This document shows, in pieces, positions 18,153 to 25,415 of a stretch of 64,000 nucleotides of DNA (positions are counted from its first letter, which is position 1; every line of letters starts with the position of its first letter). A model generated the notes under the pieces. That model ran no database searches. It saw only the letters and a list, made by a program, of their open reading frames with translations, and was not told where the DNA came from. The DNA lies in contig NZ_CAHJWD020000194.1 of assembly GCF_903642095.1 (NCBI RefSeq), positions 1-64,000 on the forward strand. The letters are read 5' to 3'. A program made the position numbers and the translations under genes. This DNA comes from Bathymodiolus brooksi thiotrophic gill symbiont (GTDB taxonomy: Bacteria; Pseudomonadota; Gammaproteobacteria; PS1; Pseudothioglobaceae).

Positions 18153-19264
18153 TATTCAAATGCGTGGGCTTTATAAAGTTTTTGCAAATTATGTGCTTTG
18201 CGTAACTCTTGGTCGGTTAATTTATTAACAGAAGTAATTTTATTGTCATTCAAAATAAAATAACAATCAGGACGAGATAAATCGTTAGTCATAATATCGG
18301 TATTATGCGTGGTAAAAACAACCTGAACATCAATTTTCTGTAATTTTTTAATGATAAATTTAGATAAATTATGATGGTAGAACGCATCAAACTCATCGAT
18401 AAATACAAAAGAGGTTTTATTAGATTGAATGCGTTGATACCAGTAATAAAACAAAGCCATAGCCCTTGTCCCTTGTGAAGCGATATCAAAAAAACTAATA
18501 GAGTCATCGCCTCCGAAGTCAAAAACTATTTTTTCTTCATTGTTTATATCTTTAGCAATCCCTAACTTACACTTAATACCTGCCTCATTAAGGAATTTTT
18601 CAAAATCAACAACATGCCCTTGATCAATAATATCTTTATCTATTGCTTTTGAGCCATTTTCCAGCCCTAAATAAGCACTATGCTCTAGTGAGCGGAAAAA
18701 CAGCATTTTATTAATAAAATCAAAAAATTGATTAAATACAGCGTTGTTACCATTGTTTTCTAATATAGTATTTTCTTTAACATACTTAACAATCGATAAA
18801 TTAACATTGGCAATCTCTTGATTTAGACTTTCTGCACCTTGTAGAGAAAAATTTGCATTCTTTTTTTTGCCAGTGCGTTTTACCGATAAAACTTCTTTCT
18901 TATTGATAGATAAAAACTCATCTAATAGAATTTCGTGATTGGTTTTTGAATAACGATAAACCACTTCGTTTTGTTCAAATTTAAAACAATATTCAAATTC
19001 TGCATAAGGAATGCTAATTGGCTTGGTTAAATAATTCTGATAAAAACTCCCTTTGCTCTCATTGTCAGTTAAATGCTGGACAATATCAAATATCGCAAAG
19101 CCTAAATTAGATTTTCCAGAAGCGTTAGCACCGTAGACAATCGCAGTTTTAACAACGCCTTCTTTGACAGATTGAGGGTTAAACTGATAGTCGCTAGCAG
19201 TAAAATCAAATGTTAGTTTTTTGTTAAAATTTTTAAAGTTGGTAACGCTAAATTTTTCTAACAT
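18152..19264 (-). CDS. AAA ATPase of the OLD/ABC-like group (AAA_15/AAA_21), candidate defence sensor
   Basis: 370 residues. It has an N-terminal RecF/SMC-like strand (FSVTNFKNFNKKLTFDF) and Walker A GANASGKS (residues 45-52). A signature-like SQGTRAMALFYYW, Walker B FVFIDEFDAF and an H-loop VVFTTHNTDIM follow. This is the ABC-type ATPase fold without a membrane part, common in OLD, RloA, AriA and GajA defence proteins. No nuclease domain follows the ATPase part; the TOPRIM-like function appears to be in the next gene. It is the first gene of the long minus-strand run down to batD. The upstream 223 bases are shared with the divergent TPR gene and contain a hairpin. Confidence 0.78.
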   Translation of the reverse strand: MLEKFSVTNFKNFNKKLTFDFTASDYQFNPQSVKEGVVKTAIVYGANASGKSNLGFAIFDIVQHLTDNESKGSFYQNYLTKPISIPYAEFEYCFKFEQNEVVYRYSKTNHEILLDEFLSINKKEVLSVKRTGKKKNANFSLQGAESLNQEIANVNLSIVKYVKENTILENNGNNAVFNQFFDFINKMLFFRSLEHSAYLGLENGSKAIDKDIIDQGHVVDFEKFLNEAGIKCKLGIAKDINNEEKIVFDFGGDDSISFFDIASQGTRAMALFYYWYQRIQSNKTSFVFIDEFDAFYHHNLSKFIIKKLQKIDVQVVFTTHNTDIMTNDLSRPDCYFILNDNKITSVNKLTDQELRKAHNLQKLYKAHAFE

Positions 19265-19322
19265 AGTTATTTATTTTTTTGCATAAAAAAAGGTCATTCT
19301 ACCCTAAAAACAAAATGCCGTT

Positions 19323-19350
19323 AAAAAAATACGGATGACCCCGTATGTTT
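19323..19350 (-). terminator. Hairpin with T-run on the minus strand, possible terminator or attenuator
   Basis: ATACGG (19329-19334) pairs with CCGTAT (19341-19346) around a 6-base loop. Read on the minus strand the stem is followed by a run of seven T. It lies 59 bases upstream of the ATPase start, so it could terminate transcription entering from the right or attenuate the ATPase/TOPRIM operon. On the plus strand the stem is followed by GTTTTTG. Confidence 0.45.
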
Positions 19351-19444
19351 TTGTGGCTGATTTTTAAAGTCTTTGGTGGGATTCAATTTTTGTCAACTTG
19401 ATGCATTTCTACCCCTTGTTACTGGATTTAAAAAAAATACCTCA

Positions 19445-19461
19445 ATTTATGTAAAAGTTTC
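19445..19461 (+). repeat. Solo end of the ATTTATGYAAA repeat family
   Basis: ATTTATGTAAAAGTTTC matches the right end of the 8709-8800 element with two differences in 17. It lies 27 bases upstream of the TPR-glycosyltransferase start. A second copy lies just after the same gene (22294). Confidence 0.45.
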
Positions 19462-19487
19462 AAACATAAAACGCTAAAATACTTCAA

Positions 19488-22250
19488 ATGGAAAAAAACA
19501 ACAAGAAAAAAAAGAGGAAGGCTGGCCCTTTAGGTGAACAACAACATATAAAAAATGCTGAATATTACAATAATAAAGGCGTGTATTTTATCAATAAAAA
19601 GCGTTATGACAAGGCTCAACAATGTTTTGAAAAAGCTCTGTTACTTGATCCAAATCATACATATGTACATAGCAATATAGGTCAATTATTTCAAGAAAAA
19701 AAGTGTTTTAAAGAAGCGCAACAACACTTTGAGAAAGCTTTGTCACTTGATCCAGAACAAGCGAATGCGAGGTGGAATTTGTCCTTGATGCAATTGACTC
19801 TAGGTAATTTTAGCCAAGGTTGGGAAAACTACGAAGCTCGCTACCATAAGAATAAACAAAACTGGAAAGTTACCCCACTTAACATTAGCATTCCTCATTA
19901 TCAAGGAGAAGGTGTTAGGGGTAAAAATCTACTTATTTGTTTTGAACAAGGCTTCGGCGATTCAATTCAATGTATTCGGTTTTTACCTTTGTTAAAAACC
20001 CAAAAAGGCGTTAAAGATATTATTTTGGTCTGCCAAGCACCACTTAAAAAACTCTTTTCAAGCATAACTTGTATTGACCATCTGCTTGATGAGAATGAGT
20101 TTAAAAAAGCTGAAATTCATGGCATTGATCATTGGATGTTTATCATGAGCCTACCCTTGTGCTTTAATGTTACGCTAGAAACGCTGCCTCAAAAATTGCC
20201 TTATTTATCCACTTCCCAAGCAGCTAAAAACAAATGGAAGGACAAACTCCCTCAAGGTTTTAAGGTGGGTTTGGTTTGGAAAGGTAGCACTATCCATGTC
20301 TCCGATAAACAGCGTTCACTTGCTTCAATTAAATTATTAAAACCATTGTGGAAGATTTCAGAAAACATTAGTTTTATTAGTTTACAAAAAGGTGCAGGGG
20401 AAAAGGAGGCTCAAAATCCACCAGCAGATCAACCTTTGATTCACCTAGGCAATGAAATTCAAGACTTTTCTGACACCGCTGCCATTGTTTCTCAACTGGA
20501 TTTGGTTATTTGCGTTGATACTGCCATCGCCCATCTTACTGGTGCACTTAACATTCCTTGCTGGGTTTTAATTCCCGATTACAATGCTGATTGGCGTTGG
20601 ATGATTGACAGGGAAGACAGTGTTTGGTATCCCAAGGTGATGAGATTATTCAGGCAAACTGCTAGTGGCAATTGGGATGAAATCATTACCAAAGTAAGTG
20701 AAGCTTTAACTGCGTTAATTAACAACCCGATAACAGCCTCTCAAACAATTAAACATATAGAAAAAACAACAACGGCAGATGAATTTAACACCGATATTCT
20801 TCAACTTTACAACCAAGGTGATATTAAAGCGGCGCTACAACTTAGTAAACAAGCCTTAAAGTTGTTTCCAAAAAATGCAAACTTGCTAGAAAATGCAAGT
20901 GGGTTTGCGGGTATGCTAAATGAGACCACATTGGCAAAAAAATATGCTTTAAAAAGTTTGGAAATTAACCCAAATAACGCAAATACTCATAACAATCTGG
21001 GGCTATTATATAAGATACAAAAACGCTTTGATAAGGCGCAACAATACCTTGAGAAAGCGTTATTACTTGATCCAAATCATAGTGAAGTGCACAACAATAT
21101 GGGTTTATTATTTCAAGAACAGCAGCAGTTTGACAAGGCACAACAATGTTATGAAAAAGCTTTAAAGATTGACCCTAGCCATATTAATGCTCACAATGAA
21201 TTGGCTAATTTATTGAAAACTAAAAAGCAATTTTCTGCGGCACATGCACATTATAAAATAATCTTAAAACTTGATCCAAATAATGCTGGCGCAAAATGGA
21301 GTATATCTTTATTGCAATTAATAACTGGTGATTTTAAGCAAGGTTGGGAAAATTATGAATATCGATACCACAAAGACAAAAAAAACAAAGTTGTAACGAT
21401 GCCTGATATTTCTTCACCTCAATATCAAGGTGAAGACTTAAAAGGCAAAAATATTCTCGTCTATTTTGAACAAGGTTTAGGTGATGAAATTCAATTTATC
21501 CGTTATTTACCTTTACTCAAAACCCAAAAAGGCGTTAGGGGCATTATCTTGGTATGCAAACCTCCACTTAAAAAACTCTTCTCAAGTATGAGTTGCATCG
21601 ACTATATATTTGATAAAGATGAAATTAACAAAATAAGCATTCAAAAACTAAACTATTGGGTATTTATCATGAGTTTGCCCTTGCATTTTAATACTAGAAT
21701 ACAAACTATTCCTAACCAACTGCCCTATTTATCCTCTCCAAAAATAGAACAAGACAAATGGAAGGATAAACTCCCTCAAGGCTTTAATATTGGTTTAGTT
21801 TGGAAAGGCGAATCCAGATATAGAGACGATGTTAGTCGTTCCTTGCCTTCAATCAAAACCCTAAAGCCACTCTGGCAAGTTGCAGAAAATATTAACTTCA
21901 TCAGTTTACAAAAAGGGGCAGACGAAGAGGTGCAAAACCCACCAGCAGACCAACCTTTAACCCACCTAGGTGATGAAATTCAAGACTTCGCCGACACCGC
22001 TGCTATCGTCTCTCAACTGGATTTGGTTATTTGTGTTGATACTGCCATTGCCCATCTTGCTGGCTCACTTAACATTCCTTGCTGGGTATTGCTTTCTGAT
22101 TGCAATTCCGATTGGCGTTGGATGGTTAACAAAGAAAGCAGTGCCTGGTATCCTGAGATAATGAAATTGTTTAGGCAAACCACTAATGGCGATTGGGGCG
22201 AGGTAGTTACCAAGATAGCTACAACCTTAACCCGCAAAATAAGCGAGTAA
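19488..22250 (+). CDS. TPR-glycosyltransferase (GT9-like) protein with internal duplication
   Basis: 920 residues. Layout: lysine-rich start; two TPRs (about 24-92); a GT9/heptosyltransferase-like domain (about 93-410); further TPRs (about 432-602); a second GT9-like domain (about 603-918). The two halves repeat with an offset of about 508 residues (QGWENYE at 110-116 and 618-624; LDLVICVDTAIAHL in both). VCVDTAIAHL-type motifs resemble the nucleotide-sugar site of GT9 enzymes. No signal peptide, so it probably acts in the cytoplasm on a protein or glycan acceptor bound by the TPRs. Target and sugar are unknown. It is divergent from the ATPase gene and convergent with the AAA gene. Confidence 0.8.
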   Translation: MEKNNKKKKRKAGPLGEQQHIKNAEYYNNKGVYFINKKRYDKAQQCFEKALLLDPNHTYVHSNIGQLFQEKKCFKEAQQHFEKALSLDPEQANARWNLSLMQLTLGNFSQGWENYEARYHKNKQNWKVTPLNISIPHYQGEGVRGKNLLICFEQGFGDSIQCIRFLPLLKTQKGVKDIILVCQAPLKKLFSSITCIDHLLDENEFKKAEIHGIDHWMFIMSLPLCFNVTLETLPQKLPYLSTSQAAKNKWKDKLPQGFKVGLVWKGSTIHVSDKQRSLASIKLLKPLWKISENISFISLQKGAGEKEAQNPPADQPLIHLGNEIQDFSDTAAIVSQLDLVICVDTAIAHLTGALNIPCWVLIPDYNADWRWMIDREDSVWYPKVMRLFRQTASGNWDEIITKVSEALTALINNPITASQTIKHIEKTTTADEFNTDILQLYNQGDIKAALQLSKQALKLFPKNANLLENASGFAGMLNETTLAKKYALKSLEINPNNANTHNNLGLLYKIQKRFDKAQQYLEKALLLDPNHSEVHNNMGLLFQEQQQFDKAQQCYEKALKIDPSHINAHNELANLLKTKKQFSAAHAHYKIILKLDPNNAGAKWSISLLQLITGDFKQGWENYEYRYHKDKKNKVVTMPDISSPQYQGEDLKGKNILVYFEQGLGDEIQFIRYLPLLKTQKGVRGIILVCKPPLKKLFSSMSCIDYIFDKDEINKISIQKLNYWVFIMSLPLHFNTRIQTIPNQLPYLSSPKIEQDKWKDKLPQGFNIGLVWKGESRYRDDVSRSLPSIKTLKPLWQVAENINFISLQKGADEEVQNPPADQPLTHLGDEIQDFADTAAIVSQLDLVICVDTAIAHLAGSLNIPCWVLLSDCNSDWRWMVNKESSAWYPEIMKLFRQTTNGDWGEVVTKIATTLTRKISE

Positions 22251-22272
22251 TAAATAGCCTGCTTTTTAAGTA

Positions 22273-22310
22273 GGTGAAAAATAGATTTTTCACATTTATG
22301 TAAAAGTCTC
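22273..22310 (+). repeat. Short palindrome joined to a solo repeat end
   Basis: GTGAAAAAT-AG-ATTTTTCAC is a perfect 9-base palindrome at 22273-22292. It is followed directly by ATTTATGTAAAAGTCTC (22294-22310), a copy of the right end of the 8709-8800 element. It lies just downstream of the TPR-glycosyltransferase gene. Confidence 0.45.
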
Positions 22311-22319
22311 TGAGTATTT

Positions 22320-22350
22320 GTTTGCGCTATTTTTAAAAAATAGCACAAAC
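22320..22350. terminator. Long hairpin between convergent genes, possible bidirectional terminator
   Basis: GTTTGCGCTATTTT pairs with AAAATAGCACAAAC over 14 positions with one mismatch and a 3-base loop. It separates the stop of the TPR gene (22250) from that of the convergent AAA gene (22361). The A/T part of the stem can supply a U-run in both directions. Confidence 0.55.
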
Positions 22351-22360
22351 CGACTTCAGG

Positions 22361-23401
22361 CTAATCAAACAAAGTATCAGCGATTGCACCAGCCCAGTTA
22401 GCAAATTCTGGAATAGTAAAAATTTCTTCACCGATGGCGCGCTGCATATCGGATACCAGCATTACACCGAGTTCTTTTTGTGGAAAATTACGGGCAAAGT
22501 TAAGAATATTACCCCAAATCTTTTCGGCATTGTCCTTACCTTTAACGCTAATTGCCCTACCAACTAAGGCGGAACAAATAGCGTATTGCAAATCAATAGC
22601 ATCAGGAATTGACACAGATTCTCCATTTACAATAGCATCCAAATCTGGCAAATCTTCTAAATGTTCAATAAAAGTTGCCACTTCAACACCCGCCACTTCG
22701 CCAACACAGGCACTGGCGGCAGCTCTAAACAAATTCAAATTATTTTCAAATTTTTGTAAAGCACGATGGGTGAACGCCCAAGTTCTAGGAGAGGGAAAAG
22801 CCACGGGATTATGTGCAGGGTCAAATTCAAACAAGTGTTCGGGGCGATAACGCAAAAAGCCAATAATACGCTCGTCAATATCATTTTTATACGCCCAAGC
22901 AACCCAATCGTCTAAATTCACTTCCAATTCATAATGAGAAAAACGGTTGGACAAAGGGGCAGGCATGGAATAAGTTACGCCACGGTCGCCTTGACGATTA
23001 CCTGCGGCAAAAATTACCCAGCCATCAGGCACCACATAATCACCCAAACGCCTGTCTAAAATCAATTGATAAGCAGCAGCGGAAACACTGGGGGGTGCCG
23101 AAGTGATTTCATCTAAAAATAAAATACCTTGCTTTCCATGGCGTTTTTCATCAGGCAATAGTGATGGAATCGCCCAATCAACTTGCTCACCATTTTTAAA
23201 GGGAATCCCACGCAAATCACTCGGCTCCATTTGTGATAAGCGAATATCAATCATATTTACATTATGTTCACTGGCAATTTGGGAGATGATTTGAGATTTA
23301 CCAATTCCAGGTGCACCCCATAACATAACGGGTGTGTGATGACCACAAAGAACAGACTTAAACTCTTGATTTAAAATAACACTAACTTGCTCTGGACGCA
23401 T
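22361..23401 (-). CDS. MoxR-type AAA+ ATPase, predicted partner of the DUF2201-type VWA protein
   Basis: 346 residues. Walker A is GAPGIGKS (residues 29-36) and Walker B is GILFLDEIT (about 92-100). The sensor region AAGNRQGDRG and a conserved SMPAPLSNRFSHYEL stretch follow. This branch is different from the MoxR at 14177-15115 and is usually encoded beside a VWA-like metallopeptidase-fold protein, as at 16111-17442. In this window the two are about 4.9 kb apart on the same strand, with the ATPase/TOPRIM pair and the opposite-strand TPR gene between them. It should use ATP to remodel a VWA-bound client; the client is unknown. Confidence 0.87.
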   Translation of the reverse strand: MRPEQVSVILNQEFKSVLCGHHTPVMLWGAPGIGKSQIISQIASEHNVNMIDIRLSQMEPSDLRGIPFKNGEQVDWAIPSLLPDEKRHGKQGILFLDEITSAPPSVSAAAYQLILDRRLGDYVVPDGWVIFAAGNRQGDRGVTYSMPAPLSNRFSHYELEVNLDDWVAWAYKNDIDERIIGFLRYRPEHLFEFDPAHNPVAFPSPRTWAFTHRALQKFENNLNLFRAAASACVGEVAGVEVATFIEHLEDLPDLDAIVNGESVSIPDAIDLQYAICSALVGRAISVKGKDNAEKIWGNILNFARNFPQKELGVMLVSDMQRAIGEEIFTIPEFANWAGAIADTLFD

Positions 23402-23464
23402 AATTAACTTGAAAATATTAAAATTGACACCATTTTATAGCAATAGACACTAAAATTACTTAAT

Positions 23465-23749
23465 ATGATTAAACCTAATTCAAAACCTACTCCGGAAGAG
23501 ATTTTTAACTTCCCTTGCGATTACCCCGTAAAAGTAATGGGTAAAGATTGCCACGAGTTGCACACTGAAATGTGTGCCATTATTGAGCGTTATGCTGGCG
23601 AAATTCATTCAAGTCAAATTAGCAGTAGAAAAAGCACAAAGGGCAATTATATCTCCTACACTGTTAGAATTGTAGCGACCAGCGTATCGCAGCTAAATTC
23701 AATCAATAAAGAGCTTCAAGGTCATCCATTGATTGCCTATATACTTTGA
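23465..23749 (+). CDS. ybeD: DUF493/YbeD family protein
   Basis: 94 residues, close to E. coli YbeD (87). [13 protein letters not shown] at the start and [20 protein letters not shown] later are family features of this small ferredoxin-like (ACT-like) fold. Function is unknown, but it lies directly before lipB in many gammaproteobacteria, as here, with a 4-base overlap (TTGA). A TTGACA at 23424-23429 lies 35 bases upstream of the start, but no good -10 was found at the right distance. Confidence 0.9.
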   Translation: MIKPNSKPTPEEIFNFPCDYPVKVMGKDCHELHTEMCAIIERYAGEIHSSQISSRKSTKGNYISYTVRIVATSVSQLNSINKELQGHPLIAYIL

Positions 23750-24351
23750 AAATTACCAAACTGGGGTTACAAAACTACACACAAACTTGGGAATTAATGC
23801 AAGTATTTAGTGCTAATCGCCAAGTTGATACTGAAGATGAGTTATGGATAGTTGAGCATCCGCCAGTTTTTACTCAAGGCATTTCTGGCAAAGTAGAACA
23901 CTTATTACAAAATAGTGATATTCCTGTGGTGCAAAGCGACCGTGGCGGGCAAATTACTTATCATGGTCCTGGTCAATTAATTGTATATTGCCTAATTGAT
24001 TTAAAACGCTTGGGAATTGGGGTAAAAAAAATGGTCTCGTTAATGGAAATGGCCATTATAGATGTGTTAAGCCATTACAATATCCACTCTCAAACAAAAA
24101 ATGGTGCACCGGGTGTGTATGTCGCGGATGCTAAAATTGCTGCGTTAGGACTTAAAGTAAAAAATGGCAGAACTTACCATGGATTAAGTTTAAATGTAGA
24201 TATGGACTTATCCCCCTTTTCTCATATTAACCCTTGCGGATATCAGGATTTAGCGGTTACACAATTAGCAGATTTAACGGATAATATCAAGATTGAAACC
24301 ATTGCCAGTGAACTCACTCAAACTTTAAAAAAATATGTTACAAGAAATTGA
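23746..24351 (+). CDS. lipB: Octanoyl-[acyl carrier protein]:protein N-octanoyltransferase
   Basis: 201 residues with a TTG start that overlaps the ybeD stop (TTGA). LipB moves octanoate from ACP to lipoyl domains of dehydrogenase complexes and GcvH. Family motifs are present: [12 protein letters not shown], the catalytic lysine in [20 protein letters not shown], and the catalytic cysteine in NPCGY. It overlaps lipA by 17 bases, forming a ybeD-lipB-lipA lipoate unit. Confidence 0.96.
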   Translation: MKITKLGLQNYTQTWELMQVFSANRQVDTEDELWIVEHPPVFTQGISGKVEHLLQNSDIPVVQSDRGGQITYHGPGQLIVYCLIDLKRLGIGVKKMVSLMEMAIIDVLSHYNIHSQTKNGAPGVYVADAKIAALGLKVKNGRTYHGLSLNVDMDLSPFSHINPCGYQDLAVTQLADLTDNIKIETIASELTQTLKKYVTRN

Positions 24352-25282
24352 AATTAAAGCCTTAAAAGGCGAATCAAAAACAGCACGCCTAAAAATCAAG
24401 CCTGATGTTACACGCACACCACTGAGAAAACCAAGTTGGATTCGCATTAAGCACCCTACTGGCTCAAAAGTTGACAAACTAAAAAAGACATTGCGCTCGC
24501 AAAAACTATTTACTGTCTGCGAAGAGGCACAATGTCCTAATCTCGGCGAATGCTTTAACCATGGCACAGCAACCTTTATGATTATGGGGCAAATTTGCAC
24601 CCGCCGTTGTCCATTTTGTGATGTGGCACACGGTAAACCTAAGCCACTAGATGTAGATGAGCCAAAGCATTTGGCACAAACGATTGAAAAAATGAACCTT
24701 AAATATGTGGTTATCACTTCGGTTGATAGAGACGATTTGCGTGATGGTGGTGCGGGTCATTTTAAGCAATGTATTGATGAAATTAGACAAACCACGCCAC
24801 AAGTTAAAATTGAGATACTCACGCCAGATTTTAGAGGCAGAATTGACAAAGCACTTGAAGTCTTTAACACTTGTCCGCCCGATGTATTTAATCACAACTT
24901 AGAAACTGTGCCAAGTCTTTACCCTAAAGTGCGTCCAGGGGCTGATTATGCATATTCACTAAAGTTATTACAATCTTTTAAGCAACAACATCCTGATGTT
25001 ATCACTAAATCAGGCTTAATGCTGGGTGTGGGTGAAAACGAACAACAGGTGTTAAATGTATTATCTGATTTGCGATTGCACGGTGTAAATATGCTTACGC
25101 TTGGGCAATATTTGCAACCCAGTAAATATCACTTAGCCGTTGAGGAATATGTCACCCCTGAGCAATTCAAACGCTACAAAAACATTGCCACAGAAATGGG
25201 CTTTTCTCAGGTTGCTAGCGGTCCAATGGTGCGTTCATCGTATCATGCAGATTTACAAGCGGCTGGTGAGTCTATTGGTTAA
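24335..25282 (+). CDS. lipA: Lipoyl synthase
   Basis: 315 residues. LipA is a radical-SAM enzyme that inserts two sulfurs into protein-bound octanoate. The auxiliary cluster cysteines are in [12 protein letters not shown] and the radical-SAM cluster cysteines in CTRRCPFC. The C-terminal serine ligand is present in [11 protein letters not shown]. The start overlaps the end of lipB. The downstream 133 bases have no clear terminator hairpin but hold a piece resembling a MITE left end (25317-25331). Confidence 0.97.
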   Translation: MLQEIEIKALKGESKTARLKIKPDVTRTPLRKPSWIRIKHPTGSKVDKLKKTLRSQKLFTVCEEAQCPNLGECFNHGTATFMIMGQICTRRCPFCDVAHGKPKPLDVDEPKHLAQTIEKMNLKYVVITSVDRDDLRDGGAGHFKQCIDEIRQTTPQVKIEILTPDFRGRIDKALEVFNTCPPDVFNHNLETVPSLYPKVRPGADYAYSLKLLQSFKQQHPDVITKSGLMLGVGENEQQVLNVLSDLRLHGVNMLTLGQYLQPSKYHLAVEEYVTPEQFKRYKNIATEMGFSQVASGPMVRSSYHADLQAAGESIG

Positions 25283-25316
25283 AAAATGACTTTTTTTGGG
25301 TGTTTTTAATATGTTA

Positions 25317-25331
25317 AGACCTTTGTATAAA
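25317..25331 (+). repeat. Possible solo left end of the MITE-like repeat
   Basis: AGACCTTTGTATAAA matches the left end of the element at 8711-8725 (AGACCTTTGCATAAA) with one mismatch. No matching right end was found within 100 bases. It lies between the convergent lipA and RND transporter genes. Confidence 0.4.
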
Positions 25332-25415
25332 ACATAATTTCCCGTCCTAATTTCAATTTTTACAGTTTTTTTAAAAAATGGTGTTACTAATAATTATTTA
25401 CTTTAAGAGCCAACT

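Noticed and set aside
23424-23456. A full sigma-70 promoter for ybeD (TTGACA with TAAAAT)
   Set aside because: The spacing is 21 bases, too long, and no better -10 lies at 16-18 bases.
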